60,000 nt of DNA from Hydractinia symbiolongicarpus (GCF_029227915.1 NC_079878.1:26563501-26623500), one strand, 5' to 3'. Shown: positions 1 to 11,078, counted from the stretch's first letter. Program-made: numbers and translations. The notes: generated from the sequence alone by a model not told the origin.

Positions 1-1320
1 CATTTCCTGCAGATTGTCAAGCCGTCTTAAATAATTATTTGTTTGCTGTAACCCGAATTATGAAAAAAGATGTTCTGCTTAGAAAGAGTTCAGAGAGTTA
101 TTTCCTTTGTTGAGAAAATTAGGTGTGGATGAGTGGCTAGTTACGATGGTTCAGTCTATGTACAGCAATGCTAGAAGTCGTGTCAGGATTAACGATTCAC
201 TTAGTGATGAATTTAGTGTAAATGTTGGTGTACATCAGGGTTCTGTACTTAGTCCTTTGTTGTTTATTCTAGTCTTAGAAGCGCTGTCGATGGAGTTCAG
301 AACAGGTTGTCCATGGGAGTTATTGTATGCAGATGATTTGGTTCTCATAGCAGAGTCGATGGGAGAATTAGTTAAAAAGTTTGAGAAGTGGAAGAAAGGA
401 CTAGAAGAGAAAGGGCTGAAGGTAAACACAGCAAAGTCTAAAGTCATGATAAGTAGCATTGCAGCCAAGTGTGACCTTGTAGTTGGAAAGTGGCCTTGTG
501 GAGTTTGCAGGAAAGGGGTTGGTAGTAACTCAATTTTTTGTCAGACTTGCAAGCATTGGGTACATAAGAAGTGCAGTAGTATTAGTGGAAGGTTAAGAGC
601 TGACATACAGTTTGTATGCAAGCGTTGCAAAGGTGAGATTATAGAGAATGAAGTATTTCCAGCTTTAATGATGTACAACAGTGGCTCGTTAGAGATAGTT
701 AAGAACTTCTGTTACTTAGGTGATATGTTGGGCAGTGAAGGGGGTGTTGTAAGAAGTGTTACTTGCAGGATAGGTTCTGCTTGGAAAAAGTTTAGAGAGT
801 TACTTCCTTTACTGACTAGCAGAGTCCTGTCAATTGAGGTAAAAGGTAGGTTGTATGAGGCCTGTGTAAGAAGTGTTATGTTGTACAGTAGTGAGACATG
901 GGCAGTGAAGCAGGAAGATCTTGACCGTTTAGAAAGGAATGATATGAGAATGGTTAGGTGGATGTGTAATGCCAGTCTGAGAGACAGAAAGAGTTCAGAT
1001 GAGCTAAGAAGCAGGCTAAGTCTCCGTAGAATTAAAGATGTTATCCAGATAAGAAGATTGAATTGGCTGGGGCACTTGGAAAGAATGGAGGAGGATAATT
1101 GGGTAAGAAAGTGTAGAGACTTGATAGTTCCTGGGGCAAAGCCCAGAGGCAGACCGAGAAAGACTTGGCAGGAGGTTATAAGGACAGACTTGATAGAGAG
1201 GAAGTTGAGTTTAGATCTAACACAGTCTAGATCAGATTGGAAGAGGGTCATTAATATACCCCGTCCAACCCATGCTAGCATGGAAAACAGACGTTAAGCC
1301 GAGAATGATGATGATGATGA
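1..1320 (+). mobile_element. Non-LTR retrotransposon, 3' part
   Basis: The segment holds the C-terminal half of a LINE reverse transcriptase followed by a short 3' tail of repeated gatgat at about 1300-1320. Coding similarity continues upstream of the first long ORF in another frame (around 60-105), so a frameshift near 105 breaks the reading frame. The 5' end lies outside the window. A second copy of the same family follows at 1335-1720, and a decayed copy of its 3' end is at 43505-43768 with the same terminal sequence. The family is of the type often annotated as craniofacial-development-protein-2-like or jockey-like in animal genomes. Confidence 0.85.
107..1297 (+). pseudogene. LINE reverse transcriptase fragment with PHD-like zinc finger
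   Basis: This 396-residue open frame covers the late palm and thumb of a LINE reverse transcriptase. The motif HQGSVLSPLLF is at residues 43-53 and the catalytic YADD box at 74-77. A cysteine/histidine module inserted after the palm (about residues 131-174: CGVC, FCQTC, HWVHKKC, CKRC) has the C4HC3 spacing of a PHD-type finger. Fingers and early palm are missing or out of frame upstream, so this is a truncated copy, not a working enzyme. The Met at 107 is simply the first in the frame and is unlikely to be a real start. Overlapping minus-strand ORFs have no recognisable content. Confidence 0.8.
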
Positions 1321-1334
1321 TTTTGGGTAACATA

Positions 1335-1720
1335 GTCTTATCAATTTAGGTAAAAGGTAGGTTGTATGAGCCCTGAGTAAGAAGTGTTATCTTGTACAGT
1401 AGCGAAACATGGGCAGTGAAGCAAGAAGATCTTGACCATTTAAAAAGGAATCATATAAGAGTGGTTAGGTGGATGTGTAACCCAGGCAACTTCAGTCTGA
1501 GAGCAGGGTAAACACTCCTCCTTAAATTCCTTGAATAACCTTAAAAAAAAAATCTCCTTAAAAGTACTTAAATATGCTTAAATAATGAAATTTTAGCTTT
1601 TCTTATTAGGGGTTACCCTGGAGAGGCAAAAAAGTTCAAATGAGTTAAGAAGCAGGCTAGTAGCTATCTGTAGCATTAAGATGTTATCCAGATAAGAAGA
1701 TTGAGTTGGTTGGCACACAC
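1335..1720 (+). mobile_element. Second, decayed copy of the same LINE, split by a MITE
   Basis: From about 1345 to 1503 the sequence follows 825-995 of the first copy closely, and from 1621 to about 1715 it follows about 985-1065. Stop codons and small changes make it non-coding. The two halves are separated by the 117-bp element at 1504-1620. Confidence 0.8.
1504..1620. mobile_element. 117-bp MITE nested in LINE, 5-bp target duplication
   Basis: The element begins cagggtaa and ends ttaccctg, a perfect 8-bp terminal inverted repeat that continues imperfectly inward. The pentamer gagag lies on both sides (1499-1503 and 1621-1625). The uninterrupted LINE copy near 985 has a single gagag at this place, so the empty site is visible in the same window. 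No coding capacity. The termini resemble hAT-type ends, but a 5-bp duplication is atypical for hAT, so the superfamily is left open. Confidence 0.75.
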
Positions 1721-2479
1721 TACATTGTGTGCCATTTTTAGTAGCGTGTTATTTAAATAATTGAGACTGATATTGCTGCCTGACCCTGAGATTTGTATAA
1801 GTACAAGAGTGATTTAACATGAATCAGTTTAGTTTTTTGTATGATGATGCCATGTGCATTTTGAAAATGACAACACAGAAATGTAGATGTAAATATAGTA
1901 ATTTTTAAGGCTAAAAGTTGAACCTTGTAATTTTTTTTTACTCTTTCGATTTTACTGAAGTATAATTTTTAGAGTCAGCACTATTTTGTAATAGGTCAGA
2001 TTACAGCAAACATTATAATTATTGTAAAAATATGTGTGTGTTTTTTTCGCATGGATTTTAATATGTTTTATGTTTTTATCCCACAAGTAGTTACAAAGTT
2101 TAAAGACTCCTGCTGCAGATTTTTTTGACTACCAAAAAATTGACTTGATTGGCCGTTTTAAATTCTCTGTGGTGACAGTCACCATTGAGAATAAAATATT
2201 TATTTCAGGCACGGAAAAGGTGAAATTACATTTGCAAATTTAATAAAAACTACTTAATATTTGGTATTTTCTTAGACACAGTTTATAAAAAGACAAGTGA
2301 TAGGGCTGTGAGGTTTTCTTGTTATCATTGAGCAAGTAGTATATTCTATTATATTTCCAAACAGCTAATCACTATACACAAGCTGGTTATATAAAGAAAA
2401 TAAAAACAATGCTTCGTGAATAATTTTTTAATCTTTGAAATCTATGGAAGATGAACATCTTTTCTTGTAAGAATTATAA
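1721..2479. other. Intergenic, no gene seen
   Basis: AT-rich sequence between the LINE copies and the stop codon of the first receptor gene. It would hold the receptor's 3' untranslated region on the minus strand. No coding region, RNA gene or clear repeat was recognised. Confidence 0.4.
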
Positions 2480-5332
2480 TTAACAAGTCGTATCTGTAAA
2501 TATATCCAGTTCACTTTTAAGGTTTAAAATTACTGTAGGCAAAGATGAGCTATGTGTACTACTGTCAGATGATAATGAAATGCCATCTACAGATTTTAGT
2601 TTGATAGCTTCCTGTGAAGGGTGTTGTTTAGTTAGGATGGTAGAATGTTTTTTTCTCATTTCCTTTTTAATGACATGTCTTGGTTTTGCTATTTTTACTT
2701 GAGTAGTATGTATTTGCAGTCCATAAGTATTCTCTGTGCTATATCCAGGGACAGGTTTAGTTGAACTGTCTAACATTACCCCATTCTTTGTATGGCTGTG
2801 CCTAAAATTTTCGGAAATTCTCCTTTCTATGTTTCTTAATCGGTTTTCTTGGAAGGCTCTTACTGTGTTATGTTTTGGTTTAAAAACCATTATCCAAACT
2901 TTGTAAGTGTACATAATGAACAGCATCATGTTATCAACAAATATCGCAATGACTACAGCAATAAAAGTTCCGTCAGTAATGTTGCTAGCACTGTAATATA
3001 GTGGAAATAAAACTGCGAATGTCAGGCTTGTGGAAAACATTGCGAAACTGATGAAACTTGTTTCGTTATAATATTGGGGAAGTTTCCTGGCACGAAATGC
3101 TTGAACTCCACAAAACATTGATAATAAGAAAACGTAGAAAATTTGACTAAAGTATACTGATGCAGTGTTACAGGTTACATGAATTGTTTGTTCCACCTTG
3201 ATTTCAATCACATCAAATGGTTTAAAAATGTAATTTGTTACTAATAAAAGCAAATTTATAGATATTACAAGTACCAAGATCCATATCTCCGTTAATATTT
3301 TATTTTGCATGCTAGACAATAAAATCCGGGATTTAAAAATCCGTATTAATCTTTGTGTTTTAATAATGGTAAAAGCATAAATAAATGATAATAATACTCC
3401 TGTTGTACTAATGCGAGCAATACATACGCCTTTTGTTGGGCGACCAATAAACAAGAAGTTGGTCATTGGTAGAATTAGTAGACTGGATAACTGCAGCAGC
3501 GATATGTAAAACTGTGAGGATATAACAATTGGTGTTTTACGATATGTTATAAATGTGACAATAAAGCATGTTGCTGAGATTGTTGTAAGCACAGTTAGTG
3601 TATACATGGTAAAGGCTTGTTTACTGTTATAAGTGATGTATAAATGTCGAATTGGCATGCATGCAGTACTTTTTTCATTTGGTGTTGTGTCGAATGGACA
3701 TAATGTGCAATAGTGTTTTCCGTAATCTGACTGGTAATAACCAGACTCACAAGGCACGCAACTCCAACAACACTTTTTAAAACCGTGTAGTATGGTATAT
3801 AAACCAGGTAAACAGGCATCAGCACATTTAGAGACAGGGGCTACACCTTTATTTTCTGACCAGCTAATAGTAGTGTTTGTTATCTGCATTTTATCAGCTT
3901 GATTCCATGTGCCGATCTTCTTCCAAATAAGATTTTCTCCACCAGGTTGCAAAGAATATAAATGAAACATTCCCGAATTGATATTTCCTGTTTGATCAAA
4001 AGTTACAGTCTCGCCAATTAATCCTTTAAAAGTGACTTTTTGTAAGTATTTGTAAAAAAACTTTGTTCTGTCCAATATTGGTGAAATATTGCAAATATTA
4101 AATTGGCACTGGATATTTTCAGTGATATAGTTTTTGATAGCATATCCGTATGCGTATATAGCATTGCGTATGTTTCCGTTTTTTGTCAGTGGTATATCTT
4201 TCCAATATTGATCAATAGATGCATTAACTAATTTGTCTTCTTTTAATTTTAAACTGTATTTAAAAAAATTGTTTAATCCTATATTAGTTTCACTTTTGTT
4301 GTACTTTTGTTTACGAAAATGTTGCTCAAAGGATCTGTATCTTCCATTAAATGGCACCACACTTAGAAGTCCTTGTACAACTCTTTTGTCAAACTGCACA
4401 ATGTTGGGATTTTTGCCTACAGATTCTGTCGTAATCCATGTTTTGTGAAATAATTTAAATTTGAGAGCAAAATCAAGAAATGATTGTGATCTAGGGCCAG
4501 AAGCCCATAGTATAATGATGTGCGAGGATATTTCCTTTTTTATTTCTTTAACTATGTTGTATACTTCACTCTCATCAATTGGATATTTAAAAAGTCTGTC
4601 AACTGCTGTGCATATTTCATTTTGTTGGAAAAGATTGTTCAGTTCTGACCTTCCTTTTCTACCATAAGTATTGTCATTAGCAACGATAGAAACATACGTC
4701 CAATTGAATTTTATGACTAGATCCAAAATAAATCTTGCTTGAAAATTATCAGGAGGTATAGTTCTCATGAATAAAGGATATACATCTTTGTTGTCAAACT
4801 GAACACTCGTTGCAGAGTAACTGATTAGAGGCATTGACAGAGGTGAGAGAAAATGGTGCACTTGCGCTGTTGTTGACGACGAAGCTGGCCCAACAAGCCC
4901 AATTACGTCATGTTTTCTTTTCAGGTTACAGCAATTATATTGATGATCATTTCTCTTATCTGTTGCATTGAGTAGAATCTCCAATAAGGCAAAGCTAGCA
5001 ATTTCGACACTATTGCATGTATCATACATAACCATTTCCAATGCTGCAGGGTTTTTTAAACTTCCCAACATTTGGTTGATTTCCCGTAAAGCATGTTTTG
5101 CAACTTCCATCCATGTGAACCCACTTTTGTTATATCTCTTCTTCAATGTCAACATACCTGGAAATAATCCTACAATTGAAAATTTTGTTATGCCAGGTTT
5201 TACGTACGTTGGCACTGTTGTTTGTGTTAAATAAATATCTTTCCCTTTGCACAATTCAGTTGATGATGTGCAAGCGATACATGTCAAGATGGTAATTATC
5301 GGAACACGTCTGTATAATGTTGCTATAACCAT
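2480..5332 (-). CDS. Class C GPCR, mGluR/CaSR-like (receptor A)
   Basis: A 950-residue receptor encoded without introns. In order: a hydrophobic N-terminal signal sequence (about 1-25); a Venus-flytrap ligand-binding domain (about 45-490); a cysteine-rich NCD3G linker (about 503-558); seven membrane segments (about 573-820); and a serine-rich cytoplasmic tail. Flytrap signatures of amino-acid-binding class C receptors are visible: GPASSSTTA, YSATS, RTIPPD and NTYGRKG, matching the serine/threonine and acidic positions that hold the amino-acid backbone in mGluRs. In the membrane part KTQRLIRIF and FRARKLPQYYNE are class C loop motifs. The ligand cannot be told from sequence. A possible 3' splice site (CCTATAG before ATAGAAAG, near 5360) suggests a 5' UTR intron. 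About 70 residues are almost identical to receptor B although the rest is diverged. Confidence 0.9.
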   Translation of the reverse strand: MVIATLYRRVPIITILTCIACTSSTELCKGKDIYLTQTTVPTYVKPGITKFSIVGLFPGMLTLKKRYNKSGFTWMEVAKHALREINQMLGSLKNPAALEMVMYDTCNSVEIASFALLEILLNATDKRNDHQYNCCNLKRKHDVIGLVGPASSSTTAQVHHFLSPLSMPLISYSATSVQFDNKDVYPLFMRTIPPDNFQARFILDLVIKFNWTYVSIVANDNTYGRKGRSELNNLFQQNEICTAVDRLFKYPIDESEVYNIVKEIKKEISSHIIILWASGPRSQSFLDFALKFKLFHKTWITTESVGKNPNIVQFDKRVVQGLLSVVPFNGRYRSFEQHFRKQKYNKSETNIGLNNFFKYSLKLKEDKLVNASIDQYWKDIPLTKNGNIRNAIYAYGYAIKNYITENIQCQFNICNISPILDRTKFFYKYLQKVTFKGLIGETVTFDQTGNINSGMFHLYSLQPGGENLIWKKIGTWNQADKMQITNTTISWSENKGVAPVSKCADACLPGLYTILHGFKKCCWSCVPCESGYYQSDYGKHYCTLCPFDTTPNEKSTACMPIRHLYITYNSKQAFTMYTLTVLTTISATCFIVTFITYRKTPIVISSQFYISLLQLSSLLILPMTNFLFIGRPTKGVCIARISTTGVLLSFIYAFTIIKTQRLIRIFKSRILLSSMQNKILTEIWILVLVISINLLLLVTNYIFKPFDVIEIKVEQTIHVTCNTASVYFSQIFYVFLLSMFCGVQAFRARKLPQYYNETSFISFAMFSTSLTFAVLFPLYYSASNITDGTFIAVVIAIFVDNMMLFIMYTYKVWIMVFKPKHNTVRAFQENRLRNIERRISENFRHSHTKNGVMLDSSTKPVPGYSTENTYGLQIHTTQVKIAKPRHVIKKEMRKKHSTILTKQHPSQEAIKLKSVDGISLSSDSSTHSSSLPTVILNLKSELDIFTDTTC

Positions 5333-5429
5333 GGCATTTTCTTTCAGTGCTCTTTCTATCTATAGGATCTTCATACCATGGAAATTAATTTTCACCCTAA
5401 AAAAAGTAAATTTGAAATGCAAAGTTTAA

Positions 5430-7300
5430 AAGTGAAATTTTCCTCTTTAAATTCTTTTAATTGAGAAGAAGAAAAAAGATTAATCTAGGAACGTCATTGC
5501 AATCTGTTATATTATTTGTTGCACATGGTTTTCTAATAATGCTGTATTTAATTTTTAAAATGTATCACCACCCAGTTTCCCCAACTGCATAAATCTTTAA
5601 CATATCCATTGAAAGTTGAATATAACTGTGTTGCATAAGAAAATTTATATACGTTTTGTGGGAACTTTATGGATTATTTATGCACCATACATTATATTTT
5701 CCTTCTTGATTTGATATTCACCGCAGCTATAACTATTATAAACTTCAACGTGCATTGTTTTACTAACATGCATTTTCTGTGGTCAGTTAATCTATAATTT
5801 AGAGTATTAACATTCCCTACTCCTGACAACGTTTCTAAAATCGTTGGATAATTACTGACATTAATGTAGGGTAATTTATATCTCTTAAGATTTTTTAGAA
5901 TTATGTTCTTACTTGGTGGGGTTTCTGTTGTGCCATCATAATTTCATTATTCAGGAAACGTTAATCTCTTTTCTACGTTTTATAGTCTATTTTAATAATT
6001 AGGAACCACACAATTTCAATACAAATATAGCACTGCTGATAATTACAGAGAAACAACTTCCACAGTTATTTCCTTAATTTTTATCAGTCACCTAAGTTTT
6101 GATGATAACCTTTTCCAGTTTCAGCAACAAATTGTTTGTCAAACTATAATTAACACAGTCTTGCCATTAAAAAGGCTAACCACTGCATTGGATCATCCAT
6201 TTTAGATATTGACAGATATTTTAATTTGCAATTAAGAAGCTAAATGAGTTTAAGAAATGTTGGCATGCTAATATCAAGATATTCAAATTTTAACATTTTT
6301 ATTTTTCTAGCATTTTTACTCAAATTTCTGTTGTAGTTTCCTAAAATTTTAAACAAGTAAAAAAAAAAGTGTTGCAAAAATAAAAAGACATTAAAATTTA
6401 CCATTTAAACTTAAGTATGTTGCTCCGTTTTAGTGAATGTATGTGGTGTGTTTTAATTCGTTTCCCTATATGAAATAAGACTTAATCTGACACTACTTTA
6501 TTGTCTCAACTATGTTTTTATGTAGTTGCACCTGTAGTAACGCCATCTATGAAATACCTTATTACCTTATGTCTTTATATTTGTTTTTATAACTAACTCA
6601 AATGTTTGCGTAGTATTTACATTAATAATTGTGTGTTTATTATTGTTGTGATTTGCACATCCAGAGTAAGAAGAGGGGTCGTCAGTAAATAATTCTTTTT
6701 ATCATCCATAAAAATTAAAATTTCTTGTAACAAACAGGTGCTAAACTAGATATTTATAAGAATAATTAAAATTCCATTTATTGTAGATTGTATTAACTTA
6801 AATATGCTCCAGATAATTAGCAAGATTTGGTAAATTTATGAAGAAGAAGATTTCACAGTTCAATAAAAATATTTTGAGATGAAACTAGCCCAATCAAGAT
6901 CAGTTTAGAAATATTATCCTATGCTTAAAAAGACACATTTACCCTCTTGAACAATAGGAAAACTAATTTTTCTGGGTTAATGAGAGCATTCAAAACATTA
7001 AAGAGGAAAGAATGTCCTAATAATGATCACATGAGCAAAGAACAACAGAAGTAACCGACCCAAAAAGGCGGTTAGTATTCTGACCGCATTTGTTTGTGAT
7101 CCATCGTAATTTTACCCACCTTATTAGAGTAAACCTAAATGAATTTCGTATCAGGTATAAGTATGTTTTATATAGACGGTATGTTGTTCGATCAACCAAC
7201 AAAATCATGCTGAGTTTTGTTGCATTTTTAATCAGTAAAAAAACAACTGCCTCATGTTTTGATGTAGACTAATCTTTGTAATGCAAGTTTTTTAACTGAG
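5430..7300. other. Intergenic, upstream of receptor A
   Basis: About 1.9 kb of AT-rich sequence that should contain the promoter and any 5' UTR exon of receptor A on the minus strand. No coding region or repeat family was recognised; the short ORFs around 7017-7272 show no family resemblance. Confidence 0.4.
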
Positions 7301-7560
7301 CTATAAAATTGAACTCTTGTTTTGATATGGGCGTACATCAGGATTTAAGGTGGAAATATGTGTCATGAAAAAAATTGCAAAACCAAATGAAACTTTATTT
7401 TTATGATTTTGTTCAAGTTTTGTATGTGCGAGGTAAATGCTTGAATTCAAGAAAATATTAACAATATTATGTTTAAGGTGTTTGGGAATAAATGTTGCTG
7501 ATGTAAAGTTACAGTGAATATGAGTATTTTTTGGTTTTAACATTCAGTTTCTAACATTAA
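7301..7560 (-). pseudogene. Decayed class C GPCR remnant
   Basis: About 250 bp resembles, with many substitutions and small gaps, the part of receptor A between 2985 and 3190, which encodes the last membrane segments. Shared stretches include a form of ttgcgaaactgatgaaact (receptor A about 3044, here about 7374) and aaatgcttgaactcc (here aaatgcttgaattca). An open frame of 80 codons survives on the minus strand, but the class C motifs in it are lost. I read it as an old tandem copy that died. The match is modest and was judged by eye. Confidence 0.45.
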
Positions 7561-9589
7561 CTGGTTAATCAATGCAATTTTGCTATTCCTTGGTTTCCAT
7601 TGGTTCCAAGCAGGGCCAGTACTAAAATAAACTACTATAACAAAACATTTGAAAAAAGAAAGGTTAAAAATGTTCTGGGTCGGATAAAGTAAATGTCTAA
7701 ATTTAATTAAACATCTTGCTAAATAAAAATACTGCTAAGCCTCTATCTTTATTACTTATAATTAACGTGTTTAATCAACTAAAGAAAATGCTCTTTGTAT
7801 TAAAAATAACGAAAGACCAAATGAACAAGCTGCAAAATGGTTAAATAAAACGAAAAGACAACAGAAGCGAATTTTTTCGAGTTAAACTGGTAGATTTTCG
7901 CAAACATCTTTCTTGTCAATCTAAATTTTATCTGTTTTATCAGGAAATAATGCTTTTTTTGCATGTCTGCTTTTCAAAGTCACGTTCCTAAACTGTTGTG
8001 TCTGAAAAAAAATTAACTTTAAAATACTAACCTGTTATGAGAGGACTTCTTTACCTTGGTAGAGTTTAAATTTAAGGTTTTTGGTGAGAAACTGATCAAA
8101 GCCTTCTTCATCTTGATGATGTGACGAAATGAAAACTATTTATACTTTTAATTGCCATAAAAGAACAATAAGGATTGACTGCAAGATACAAATGAAATAC
8201 TGCCATTATCAACTTCTGAAATAGTTTTATTGTAACTTTGTGACTACCCTCTGCATGTCTTAATTCAATACCAATCTATATTTAGACATTTTTTTGTCAC
8301 GAGACCCTCCACACACCCCGGGAGTCATATTCTTTGAAATTTTCAGACATTTGTCAAAATTTCACCTGGAATGTATACTAATTTTAGAAAGTTCAAGATT
8401 TATAAATAAAGCAAAAAGAAAACGATTGAAATGTAATTAAATTGATTATGATTTTGATTTAATAAAAGTGATAAAAACCAAACTTTTGGTTACACCACTT
8501 TTATTTTTTGTCCTGTCCAGAAGTTTCGGATAGGACAAGAATTTTCACGTTAATTATTTAAATCATAAAGTGATCCCCAAGAATAAACCGTAACATTTTT
8601 CTTAAAGGAAAACTCATTGAAAATGAAACTTATACTTATACTAAAAAAATGTACTTTGATGTTTTTTCAACAGATTACGGAAATTTCTATGATTTTTAAC
8701 TAGTTGATAAGACCCGTGGAAAAATCCAAAAAAAGGAATAACAAAGACCCATCAAGACCCGTTGATGCATAAGGATTTTTTTTTCAATTTTTTTAGCCGT
8801 TTCCTCTATTATGTGGAGCTTGAAACGCTGCTGAAATGTATAGAATGGCGCAGTACAAGTGCTTAAAAATTTTGCTGTTTTTCAGAAATTTGCAAACTTG
8901 TCGCCTTAGTCCGCATAGAGCTTGAAACGCTGATCAAGAAAATGTATAAGATCATGTACTTATGACGAACAGTTACAGAGATATTGGGGTTTAAAGGTTT
9001 TTTTATGACGTCATCAACCCGTTTTTCGAAACGGATGGGTTGACCCAACATTAGAAAATTGGTCTAATTTTAATTCTAGGTCAGCTACCTCAGTTTTTCC
9101 AACCGTTTACAAGTTAGTTAGCCTCAGACTTAAAAGCGCAATGCAATGGCTTCACTATTCTTATTTAATCAATTGACGTCAGCCCAAATGAATGACGTCG
9201 TGGCGTAACGTCTAGGTGGTTAACAAATGAGACTTTTTTTCAGCGGCATTAAAGGAATATGAACACATCCACTATGCCTGTCACAGACACTTTGTATTAT
9301 TTTAGTCCAACATCTGCAAATTGAGCTATTTTAAGTGTCTTTGAATGAACGAGTATAAAGCTCCCTGTTAAGAAAGGAGTTGAATTCGTTTTTCGAAGTA
9401 GTAAAGGTTCACCATTTCTTAATATTTTAGTAGGATAAGCTTGCGTAATGGATTTCAATTTAAGGTTATTTCGCACAACTTTCATGGACTGCTTATTTCT
9501 TATTATTGACGAAAATGTCAGCCACTAAAAATGCCAGAACTCTGTTAATAACATTGTATTTCGCCTACCAGACGAAATATCCAGTTACA
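7561..9589. other. Intergenic with probable dispersed repeats
   Basis: No gene seen. Around 8700-9230 the sequence looks like a repeat: the phrase gagcttgaaacgctg occurs twice (about 8817 and 8928), the hexamer gacgtc recurs (about 9007, 9175, 9195), and ccgtttttcgaaacgg near 9019 can fold into a short hairpin. Function unknown. Confidence 0.35.
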
Positions 9590-10487
9590 CTTTAATTAAT
9601 CTTTGTGTTTCAATAATAGTAAAAGCACAAAAAAATGATAAATGGAGAACGTTTCGATTTAAAGAGTGTAAAAACCGGTGATGATTGTAGACCGGACATT
9701 AGTGCTCGTATAAAATAAAACGGCCAACAGGCATTTTTTGACGTAAGGGTTTTTGACCCCACTGCCTCGAGGTACAACAACCAAACTTTACAGCAATCTT
9801 TCATTTCAAACGAGAACGAGAAGAAAAGAAATTACAATCGTAGAATTTTGAGTGTTGATAATGGCAGTTTCACGCCGCTTATATTCTCAATTCACAGAAG
9901 CATGGGTCGCGAATGCATCACTTTTTACAGTCGGCTTTCGGAAATGATAGCGGATAAGAAGAACATACCCATTTCAACTGCAGTCACACATATACGCACA
10001 AAACTTTGTTTTCCTCTGTTGAGATCTGGTTTAAAATGTTTAAGAGGATCGAGAAGTTTATATAAAAAGTTCGATGTAGGAGATGATATTGTGGTTGATC
10101 ATGAAATTTCAAAGTTGAACTGTTAAATCGTTAGGTAGGAATATGTTGTGTTATGTAGTAAATTAGTCCCTTGTAATTATATAATGTTCTAGTTATTGTT
10201 GTAAAATTAAAAAAATTAAAAAAATATTATACACAAAGTCAGTTGAAAAAAAATAAAATAAAATAAATGATAATAATACTCCTGTTGTACTAATGCGAGC
10301 AATACATGCGCCTTTTGTTGGGCGGCCAATAAACAAAAAATTAGTCATTGGTAGAATTAGTAGACTGGATAACTGCAGCAGCGATATGTAAAAATGTGAG
10401 GATATAACAATTGGTGTTTTACGATATGTTATAAATGTGACAATAAAGCATGTTGCTGATATTGTTGTAAGCACAATTAGTATATAT
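9590..10487 (-). pseudogene. Partial duplicate of receptor A, split by a retroelement
   Basis: The two outer parts (about 9590-9641 and 10261-10487) together match receptor A from about 3342 to 3605, covering the first membrane segments, at roughly 95% identity in the longer part. The interior (9642-10260) is a retroelement insertion. The sequence similarity stops at both outer ends, so only a small piece of a receptor gene was copied. The surviving minus-strand frame begins with residues matching LTTISATCFIV of receptor A and ends in repeat-derived sequence. It cannot make a receptor. Confidence 0.8.
9642..10260 (+). mobile_element. 5'-truncated retroelement inserted in receptor pseudogene
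   Basis: A plus-strand insertion ending in an A-rich tail (about 10245-10260). It is bounded by near-perfect 13-bp direct repeats (9629-9641 and 10261-10273, both ending in atgataa) that occur once at the corresponding place in receptor A. It encodes the C-terminal part of an ORF common in cnidarian retroelements. The frame can be read from 9642 to 10126 with one in-frame stop at 9716-9718; recognisable phrases are FFDVRVFDPTASRY, FTPLIFS, MGREC and RTKLCFPLLRS. Truncation, A-tail and target duplication indicate target-primed reverse transcription. Confidence 0.7.
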
Positions 10488-10507
10488 CCACTCTTGTTGC
10501 TATCATA

Positions 10508-11078
10508 AAGTCAGGTACACACCAGTGCGAATAACGTTTTCTTATGGTAATTCGTATGTGATTCGTATGCAATAAGAATTATGTTTTTTGGTGTGAACAG
10601 TACCCTTATTCATATATTATCATATTTATATCAAAATTTTTTAATATTTTTTCATTCGAATAACATGCGATTTGCGAATATCAAAGCCACACCGCTTGAT
10701 CTTTCATCATCTATTACCTAAATGTTTTGTTTTACGAAGTTTTAACGAGTAAAGAATTGCTGTGATATTTATGTTGAAGAAAACGAAGCACAGATCGAAA
10801 AGATGGTCAAACAAAAAAGAAGGGGAAGCTCTTTTTAAAGAAGTCGTAAGATCGCTGTCTTTAGCCTAATTTCCTTCAGCAAAATGGTGTACGCACTCTT
10901 CGATTCTCTTTGAAGAATTAATTTTGTTGTTAAATGTTGCGTAGGGCGAATTTATGTTCTGTTTATTGTGAACGAAGTTTAGAAATGTACTGCATATTTT
11001 TATTTTTGTAATTTTTCATTTGCATGCATCAGGATTAAGTATTAACATAATAACGTTATTCGCATTGATGTGAATCTA
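10508..11078. mobile_element. Non-autonomous DNA transposon with terminal inverted repeats
   Basis: The left end (starting gtcaggtacacaccagtgcg near 10510) is repeated in inverted form at the right end (finishing attgatgtgaatctaac near 11076). About three quarters of some 29 positions pair, including the shared core gcgaataacgtt. The interior of about 0.5 kb has no long ORF. Superfamily not determined. Confidence 0.5.

Noticed and set aside
712-1281. 189-codon minus-strand ORF
   Set aside because: It is the antisense of the LINE reverse transcriptase frame.
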